This document shows, one piece after another, positions 15,237 through 19,267 of a stretch of 19,267 nt of DNA; position 1 is the stretch's first letter, and every line of letters starts with the position of its first letter. The position numbers and the translations under genes are program-made. The notes under the pieces were generated by a model, which worked only from the letters and a program-made list of their open reading frames with translations, had not been told where the DNA came from and did no database searches. The stretch spans positions 1 through 19,267 of the forward strand of contig DATMBJ010000153.1 of assembly GCA_035559315.1 (NCBI GenBank). The letters run 5' to 3'. The stretch is from DATLZM01 sp035559315. GTDB lineage: Bacteria; Actinomycetota; UBA4738; HRBIN12.

Positions 15237-15268
15237 CGTATCTCGCCACGGTCCCGGGGCCTTGTCAA
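15237..15268 (-). promoter_or_regulatory. Probable permease promoter
   Basis: A perfect TTGACA (-35) lies at 15268-15263 on the minus strand. The best -10 is GATACG at 15242-15237, with a long 20-base spacer, so the -10 is poor and may need an activator. Transcription from here would give a leader of about 65-70 bases before the TTG start. Confidence 0.45.
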
Positions 15269-15272
15269 GGCC
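15258..15272. promoter_or_regulatory. Palindrome over permease -35
   Basis: GGCCTT-GTC-AAGGCC is a perfect 6+6 inverted repeat with a 3-base centre that covers the -35 box completely. A repressor bound here would occlude the promoter. The cognate regulator is not identifiable in the window. Confidence 0.45.
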
Positions 15273-15323
15273 GCGGACGGGCCCGTCTACCGGCCGCGCA
15301 ACGCTCCCGCGAAGGGCGGCGCG

Positions 15324-16097
15324 CTACTCCGGGGTGATGTAGGCGGCGGTGATGCCGCCGTCCACGACGAGGGCCGCGCCGGTCATGAGCGACGACTCGT
15401 CGGAGGCCAGGAAGAGAGCGGCGTTGGCGATCTCCTGGCCCTGCCCGAACCGGCCGATCGGGATGTGCACGAGCCGGCGCTGCCGGGCGGCGGGGTCGGC
15501 CAGCAGCTCGGCGAGCAGCGGGGTCTCGATGGGGCCCGGGCACAGGGCGTTGGCCCGGATCCCGCGCCGGGCGAACTCCACCGCGATCTCGCGCGTCATC
15601 GCGAGCACGCCGCCCTTCGAGGCGGTGTACGCGATCTGCGGGACCGCCGCCCCCATCAGGGCCACGAACGACGCCACGTTGATCAGCGACCCACCGCCGG
15701 AGTCGAGCATCGCCCGCACGCCGTACTTCGAGCCCAGGAACACGCCCTTGAGGTTGATCGCGATCGTCCGGTCCCAGGTCTCCTCGTCGGTGTCGATCAC
15801 CGAGCCGTCGCGGGCGTGGAAGATCCCGGCGTTGTTCATCATCACGTCGAGCTTCCCGAAGTGGCCCACGGTGAAGGCCACCATGGCCTCGACCTCCTCG
15901 GCCACCGAGACGTCGCAGTGGACGTACTCGGCCTCGCCGCCCGCGGCCCGGATGCCCTCGACCGTGGCCCGACCCGCGTCGTCCGCCACGTCGGCCACGA
16001 CGACCCTGGCCCCCTCGCGGGCGAAGGTCTCGGCCGTGAGCTTCCCGATCCCGCTCCCCGCGCCGGTCACCAGCGCCACCTTACCCTCGAGACGCAC
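15324..16097 (-). CDS. Short-chain dehydrogenase/reductase (classical SDR)
   Basis: A 257-residue classical SDR with the cofactor motif TGAGSGIG (G12-G18), NNAG, and the catalytic S143-Y157-K161 set (INVASF, YTASK). An aspartate in VVVADVADD after strand 2 favours NAD(H). The ending GIRANALCPGPIETPLL and the C-terminal MTGAALVVDGGITAAY are typical. The GTG start is preceded by AAAGGAG and overlaps the end of the hydroxyacid dehydrogenase gene by 17 bases, so it is the third gene of that operon. Such enzymes interconvert an alcohol and a ketone; the substrate (a sugar, hydroxyacid derivative or other) cannot be told from the sequence. Confidence 0.9.
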   Translation of the reverse strand: MRLEGKVALVTGAGSGIGKLTAETFAREGARVVVADVADDAGRATVEGIRAAGGEAEYVHCDVSVAEEVEAMVAFTVGHFGKLDVMMNNAGIFHARDGSVIDTDEETWDRTIAINLKGVFLGSKYGVRAMLDSGGGSLINVASFVALMGAAVPQIAYTASKGGVLAMTREIAVEFARRGIRANALCPGPIETPLLAELLADPAARQRRLVHIPIGRFGQGQEIANAALFLASDESSLMTGAALVVDGGITAAYITPE

Positions 16098-17091
16098 CCT
16101 GGCTCCTTTCCCAGACCTCGGGGTTCACGAGCGTCGGCGGCCGCCGCCCTTCGAGGGCGGCGATCAGGTTCTCCGCCGCGAGCAGCCCCATCGCCACCCG
16201 GGTCTCGACCGTGGCGCTCCCCAGGTGCGGGATGATCACCACGTTCTCGAGCTCCAGGAGGTCCGGGTGGACCTCGGGCTCTCGCTCGAAGACGTCGAGC
16301 CCGGCGGCGAAGATCTCGCCCGCTCGGAGCGCCGCCGCCAGCGCGGCCTCGTCGATCACCGGCCCCCGGGAGGTGTTCACGAGCACCGCGGTCCGCTTCA
16401 TCCGGCGGAACTGCTCGGGCCCGAACAGGTGGCGGGTCTCGGGCGTGAGGGCCACGTGGATCGAGATGTGGTCGGCCTCGGCGAGCAGGTCGTCGAAGCT
16501 CCGGTACTCCGCGCCGAGCTCGGCCTCGACCTCCGCGGGGGGCCGGTAGACGTCGTGGTAGATCACCTTCATCCCGAACCCGCGGGCCCGCCGGGCCACG
16601 GCCTGCCCGATCCGGCCGAAGCCCACGATACCCAGGACCTTCCCGTGGACGTCCTGGCCGAGCATCATCTCCGGCCCCCAGATCCAGGGCCGGCGGGCCC
16701 GGAGGAACCGGTCCCCCTCGGCCACCCGGCGGGCGGCGGCGAGCAGCAGCGCCCACGCGAGGTCGGCGGTGGTCTCGGTCAGGACCTCCGGGGTGTTCGA
16801 GGCCAGGACCCCCCGCCTCGTGCACTCCGCCACGTCGATGTTGTCGAAGCCCACCGCGTAGTTCGCCACGATCCGGAGCTGGGGGCCCGCGGCGTCGAGG
16901 AACTCCGCGTCCACCTTCTCGGTGAGGAGCGTCACGACCCCGACCTTCCCCCGCACCCGGCGGAGGAGCTCGTCGCGGGGGATCGCGCCCTCGCCCTCCC
17001 AGAGGTCCACGTCGCACCGGGCCCGGATCGCCTCCATCGCCGGCGCCGGCAGCCGCCGGGTCACGAGGACCGGCCAGCGTTCGCTAGACAC
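16081..17091 (-). CDS. D-2-hydroxyacid dehydrogenase (glyoxylate/hydroxypyruvate reductase type)
   Basis: A 336-residue NAD(P)-dependent D-isomer-specific 2-hydroxyacid dehydrogenase that reduces a 2-oxoacid to the D-2-hydroxyacid or the reverse. Seen are VANYAVGFDNIDV, NTPEVLTETTADLAWALLL, the Rossmann motif GIVGFGRIGQAV, the substrate-binding R242 in NTSRGPVIDE, the glutamate in GLDVFEREPEV and the catalytic histidine in IPHLGSAT. Strand 2 ends in YHDVYRPP, so NADH is somewhat favoured. The GTG start has GGAGGTGG upstream, lying inside the end of the aminotransferase gene, which it overlaps by eight bases. Downstream of a transaminase, it would reduce the 2-oxoacid product. GyaR/GhrA-like enzymes are closest in look. 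Confidence 0.92.
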   Translation of the reverse strand: MSSERWPVLVTRRLPAPAMEAIRARCDVDLWEGEGAIPRDELLRRVRGKVGVVTLLTEKVDAEFLDAAGPQLRIVANYAVGFDNIDVAECTRRGVLASNTPEVLTETTADLAWALLLAAARRVAEGDRFLRARRPWIWGPEMMLGQDVHGKVLGIVGFGRIGQAVARRARGFGMKVIYHDVYRPPAEVEAELGAEYRSFDDLLAEADHISIHVALTPETRHLFGPEQFRRMKRTAVLVNTSRGPVIDEAALAAALRAGEIFAAGLDVFEREPEVHPDLLELENVVIIPHLGSATVETRVAMGLLAAENLIAALEGRRPPTLVNPEVWERSQGASRG

Positions 17092-18256
17092 GGGCCACCT
17101 CCGGGAGGGCGGCCCGCACCGCGGCGAGCGCCCGCTCGATGTTCTCCACCGAGTTCGCGTAGGAGAACCGGAGGTAGCCCTCCCCGTGGCGGCCGAAGGC
17201 GGTCCCCGAGAGGCACGCCACGCCGGCGTGCTCGAGGAGGTGCTCCTCCACCCGCTTCGAGGGGACCCCGAGCTCCTTCACGCTCGGGAAGACGTAGAAC
17301 GCGCCCTCCGGGCGCAGGCAGGAGATCCCCGGGATCGCGGAGAGCCCCTCCACGATGGCGTCGCGTCGGCGGCGGAACTCCGCCACCATCCGCTCCACCG
17401 GCTCCCAGGGCCCGGTGAGGGCGGCGATCGCCGCGTGCTGGCTGAACGCGCTCGTGCAGGACACGGAGTTGATCACGAGCCGGGTCACCGGCTCCACGAG
17501 GGCCGGAGGGAACACGCCGAAGCCCAGGCGCCACCCGGTCATCGCGAACGTCTTCGACCACCCGTCGAGCAGGACGGTCCGCTCCGCCATCCCGTCGAGG
17601 TCGAGGATGCTCGCGTGGGGCCGGTCGTAGGCGATCGCCCAGTAGACCTCGTCGGAGAGGACCACGAGGTCGTGGCGGAGGGCGACCTCGGCGACGGCCT
17701 CGAGCTCCTCGCGGGTGAGCGCGCTCCCGCACGGGTTGTGGGGCGAGGAGAGGATCAGGAGCCGCGTGCGGTCGGTGACGAGCGCGCGCAGCTCGTCGGG
17801 GTCGGGCCGGAACCCGTGCTCCTCCCGGAGCGGGAGCGGCACCGGGGTCGCCCCGGAGAAGGCCGCGATCGACTCGTACATCGGGAAGCCGGGGTCGGGG
17901 TAGACGACCTCGTCCCCCTCCTCGCAGAGCGCGAGGATCGTGAAGAACATGATCGGCTTGGCCCCGGGCGTCACGATCACCCGGTCGGGGCTGGTCCGCA
18001 GCCGCCCGGTCCGCTCCAGGAAGGCGGCCACCGCCTCCCGCAGCGCGGGGATCCCGGGCGCCGGCACGTAGTGGGTCTCGCCGCGGTCCAGGGCCTCCTT
18101 CGCCGCCTGCCGGATGTGCTCCGGCGTGTCGAAGTCCGGCTCCCCGATCTCGAGGTGGATGATCTCGCGTCCCTCCGCCTCGAGCGCGCGGGCCCGGGCG
18201 AGGACCTCGAAGGCGGACTCCGTGCCGAGACGGGCCATGCGGCCGGCGAGCTCCAT
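17084..18256 (-). CDS. Class I/II (AspC-type) PLP aminotransferase
   Basis: A 390-residue fold-type I aminotransferase of the aspartate/aromatic/alanine aminotransferase group. Seen are IIHLEIGEPDFDTPEHI, HYVPAPGIPALREAVA, VIVTPGAKP, LSSPHNPCGSALTREEL, VLSDEVYWAIAYD and the PLP Schiff-base lysine K235 in LDGWSKTFAMTGWRLGF; the carboxylate-binding arginine is in YLRFSYANS. The ATG at 18256 is chosen over the GTG nine bases upstream because a TAGCGT -10 box stands exactly seven bases before it, fitting a leaderless transcript. It heads an operon with a D-hydroxyacid dehydrogenase and an SDR whose coding regions overlap. The amino donor is not determinable. Confidence 0.92.
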   Translation of the reverse strand: MELAGRMARLGTESAFEVLARARALEAEGREIIHLEIGEPDFDTPEHIRQAAKEALDRGETHYVPAPGIPALREAVAAFLERTGRLRTSPDRVIVTPGAKPIMFFTILALCEEGDEVVYPDPGFPMYESIAAFSGATPVPLPLREEHGFRPDPDELRALVTDRTRLLILSSPHNPCGSALTREELEAVAEVALRHDLVVLSDEVYWAIAYDRPHASILDLDGMAERTVLLDGWSKTFAMTGWRLGFGVFPPALVEPVTRLVINSVSCTSAFSQHAAIAALTGPWEPVERMVAEFRRRRDAIVEGLSAIPGISCLRPEGAFYVFPSVKELGVPSKRVEEHLLEHAGVACLSGTAFGRHGEGYLRFSYANSVENIERALAAVRAALPEVARV

Positions 18257-18263
18257 GGCGCGC

Positions 18264-18293
18264 ACGCTACGGAGCCGCCCCGACGCCCGTCAA
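18264..18293 (-). promoter_or_regulatory. Leaderless promoter of aminotransferase operon
   Basis: TTGACG (18293-18288) and TAGCGT (18269-18264) are separated by 18 bases on the minus strand. The -10 ends seven bases before the ATG at 18256, so transcription should start at or next to the start codon; there is no ribosome site. Both boxes are good matches for actinobacterial promoters. Confidence 0.7.
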
Positions 18294-18299
18294 GCTGGC

Positions 18300-18311
18300 C
18301 GTTGCGCAACG
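18300..18311. promoter_or_regulatory. Palindromic regulator site upstream of aminotransferase promoter
   Basis: CGTTGCGCAACG is a perfect 12-base palindrome beginning six bases upstream of the -35 of the aminotransferase promoter. That place suits an activator or an upstream-binding repressor. The related arms GTTGCGCG (15231-15238) and CGCGCAAC (15295-15302) flank the permease promoter. Confidence 0.5.
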
Positions 18312-18335
18312 TTCACCCGCGGACGGCGGCCGCCC

Positions 18336-18352
18336 GGCCTCGAACGGAGGCC
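18336..18352 (-). terminator. Hairpin after the Tat-exported protein gene
   Basis: GGCCTC / GAGGCC forms a perfect 6-bp stem with a 5-base loop, starting four bases after the stop of the 18357-18929 gene. No T-tract. It separates that gene from the aminotransferase operon promoter. Confidence 0.45.
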
Positions 18353-18356
18353 CCGC

Positions 18357-18929
18357 TCAGTCCCCGATCGGCGGGATGAAGATCGTGAGCCCCAGGGCCG
18401 GCGAGAGCGGCGCGAAGGGGCCCACGGGGGCACCGTCGATCGTGACCGTGACCCCCTCCGCCTGGCCCGTGGAGAGGCCGCCGGGTCCGATGTTGCAGAC
18501 CACCTTGAGCGTCCCCTCGAAGCTCCCGCGCGTGGGGCGGAGCCGCCTGAGGAAGATCCGGGCCTCGAGCACGCCGGCCTCGAGGACCTCGGCGTACGTG
18601 CCGATCGAGGTGAAGCTCACGAGGCTGAGGGTGCGCCACCTCCCGGAGGCCAGGAGGTTCGTCGCGGGGTTCGGGTCGGCGCCGTTCACGTGGGCCCAGG
18701 TCCCGAACCCCTCGATGCCCGAGCCCCCGAAGCGCCCGTTCCCGTTCATGATCAACAGGTGCGTGACCGAGTCGATGGTCCCGGCCGACGACACGGTCAC
18801 GAACCGGAACCGGTGCTCGTCCTCGTCGTCGGCCCACGCGGGCGTGGCGAGCGCCCCGAGGACGCCCGGCGCCGATGCGACGGCGACCGAGCCCAGCCCC
18901 GCCTTCCTGAGGAACGTCCGTCGATCCAT
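18357..18929 (-). CDS. Tat-exported protein of unknown function
   Basis: A 190-residue protein. The N-terminus MDRRTFLRKAGLGSVAVASAPGVLGALATPAWA is a textbook twin-arginine signal (R3-R4, hydrophobic core, likely cleavage after AWA at about residue 33), so the product is probably exported folded. The mature part is about 157 residues, starts with an acidic DDEDEH patch, is rich in Gly, Thr, Ser and hydrophobic residues in alternating pattern suggesting beta structure, and has a single visible cysteine (VVCNIGPGG). No catalytic motif or known domain is recognised. The ATG has a perfect AAAGGAGG ribosome site upstream. It is not coupled to any neighbour, so its link to the metabolic genes is unclear. 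It may bind a small ligand or metal, but nothing in the sequence proves this. Confidence 0.82.
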   Translation of the reverse strand: MDRRTFLRKAGLGSVAVASAPGVLGALATPAWADDEDEHRFRFVTVSSAGTIDSVTHLLIMNGNGRFGGSGIEGFGTWAHVNGADPNPATNLLASGRWRTLSLVSFTSIGTYAEVLEAGVLEARIFLRRLRPTRGSFEGTLKVVCNIGPGGLSTGQAEGVTVTIDGAPVGPFAPLSPALGLTIFIPPIGD

Positions 18930-19128
18930 CCGTGCCCCTCCTTTCCGCGGACATCCGTGGAGAGCCCCGCTCGCTCGCGGCTCCGGGCCGTGGCGCGTGC
19001 GGCGGTCGCTCTCGGGCTCCTTCGGGACGTGGGTCGATCGCGGCGGGCGGTGGGGCTCGCGCGGGCGGGGAAGTGCCCATGGGGAGCGACGGCCCCAGCC
19101 TACCCCGCCCGGCGGGACCCGCGCCAGC

Positions 19129-19154
19129 CCCACCCGGCAGGGTCGGCGGGTGGG
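19129..19154. repeat. GC-rich inverted repeat
   Basis: Perfect 8-bp arms around a 10-base loop, between the possible -10 at 19097-19102 and the right end of the window. Could be a terminator for a gene beyond the right edge or a protein site. Confidence 0.4.
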
Positions 19155-19217
19155 CGCCCGCGCGATGGGACCCGTCCGCGGGGGCCGCGCGAGGGCTTGA
19201 GGAGCGGGGGTCCGCTG

Positions 19218-19239
19218 CCGATGCAAGGAAGCGCATCGG
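19218..19239. repeat. Stem-loop near right edge
   Basis: CCGATGC / GCATCGG, 7 bp with an 8-base purine-rich loop, extendable by two G-U pairs. Less GC-rich than its surroundings, which makes a chance origin less likely. Role unknown. Confidence 0.4.
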
Positions 19240-19267
19240 TGCCGACGAGGGGACGAGCCGCGTGAGC

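Larger units (their letters stand above)
18930..19267. other. Intergenic region with hairpins, no gene recognised
   Basis: About 340 bases upstream of the Tat-protein gene without a convincing coding region. It contains a TAGGCT (minus strand, 19102-19097) that may be a -10 box giving a leader of about 160 bases, and a perfect 8-bp stem CCCACCCG / CGGGTGGG at 19129-19136 and 19147-19154. A second 7-bp stem CCGATGC / GCATCGG lies at 19218-19224 and 19233-19239, with an AAGGAAGC loop. The last six bases (GTGAGC) could begin a plus-strand gene running out of the window, but this cannot be supported. Confidence 0.4.

Noticed and set aside
15164..15268. Extension of the permease to an upstream start
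   Set aside because: The extra residues cover the -35/-10 region and are Arg/Pro/Gly-rich, while TTG 15163 has an ideal ribosome site.
15276..15287. GACGGGCCCGTC palindrome as a terminator after the SDR gene
   Set aside because: It has no loop bases between its arms so cannot fold as a normal hairpin without losing pairs; such GC palindromes are expected by chance here.
12200..15337. Very long plus-strand open frame opposite the GS-like and permease genes
   Set aside because: Its translation is dominated by charged and Pro/Arg residues with no domain, while the minus strand encodes two proteins with complete family motifs. It is an antisense shadow.

Overview
The window is a very GC-rich (by eye about 70% or more), densely packed bacterial chromosome segment. 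It has many GTG and TTG starts, ATGA/GTGA start-stop overlaps, and TAnnnT -10 boxes placed seven or eight bases before a start codon, which suggests leaderless mRNAs. With the gene content (UTRA-type GntR regulator, GS-like paralogues, Tat-exported orphan), this points to an Actinomycetota member, probably environmental or uncultured. I cannot place it more finely from sequence alone. No tRNA, rRNA, CRISPR array, insertion sequence or phage gene was seen.

Layout from left to right. (1) 1-3538, plus strand: a class III aminotransferase cut by the left edge, a glutamine-synthetase-like ligase and an aldehyde dehydrogenase in one tight operon. This resembles the Puu-type route in which amines are gamma-glutamylated before oxidation. 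(2) 7752-3551, minus strand: a class I amidotransferase-like protein, an acetamidase/formamidase, a second amidotransferase-like protein, and a KhtT/KhtU-type cation/proton antiporter pair. The last four genes overlap or nearly touch. (3) 7801-12006, plus strand: a GntR/UTRA repressor with a clear operator in its own promoter, a DeoC/FbaB/LsrF-like class I aldolase, a zinc alcohol/polyol dehydrogenase and an FGGY sugar kinase. Every junction after the repressor overlaps, so this looks like a self-regulated carbohydrate or polyol catabolic operon. (4) Two strong hairpins at 12019-12089 separate it from the convergent block. (5) 15163-12110, minus strand: an APC permease resembling ethanolamine/amino-acid permeases, then a second GS-like ligase. 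(6) 18256-15324, minus strand: a leaderless operon of class I aminotransferase, D-2-hydroxyacid dehydrogenase and SDR dehydrogenase. (7) 18929-18357, minus strand: a small Tat-exported protein of unknown function, followed to the right by about 340 bases without a recognised gene.

The most coherent theme is use of amine and amide nitrogen. Two GS-like ligases (no canonical ammonium-binding DGSS motif seen), an importer, an aldehyde dehydrogenase, two aminotransferases, two amidotransferase-fold candidate hydrolases, an amidase and a possible K+/NH4+ antiporter all lie within 18 kb. The individual families are recognisable. Their combination, and the substrates, are inference.
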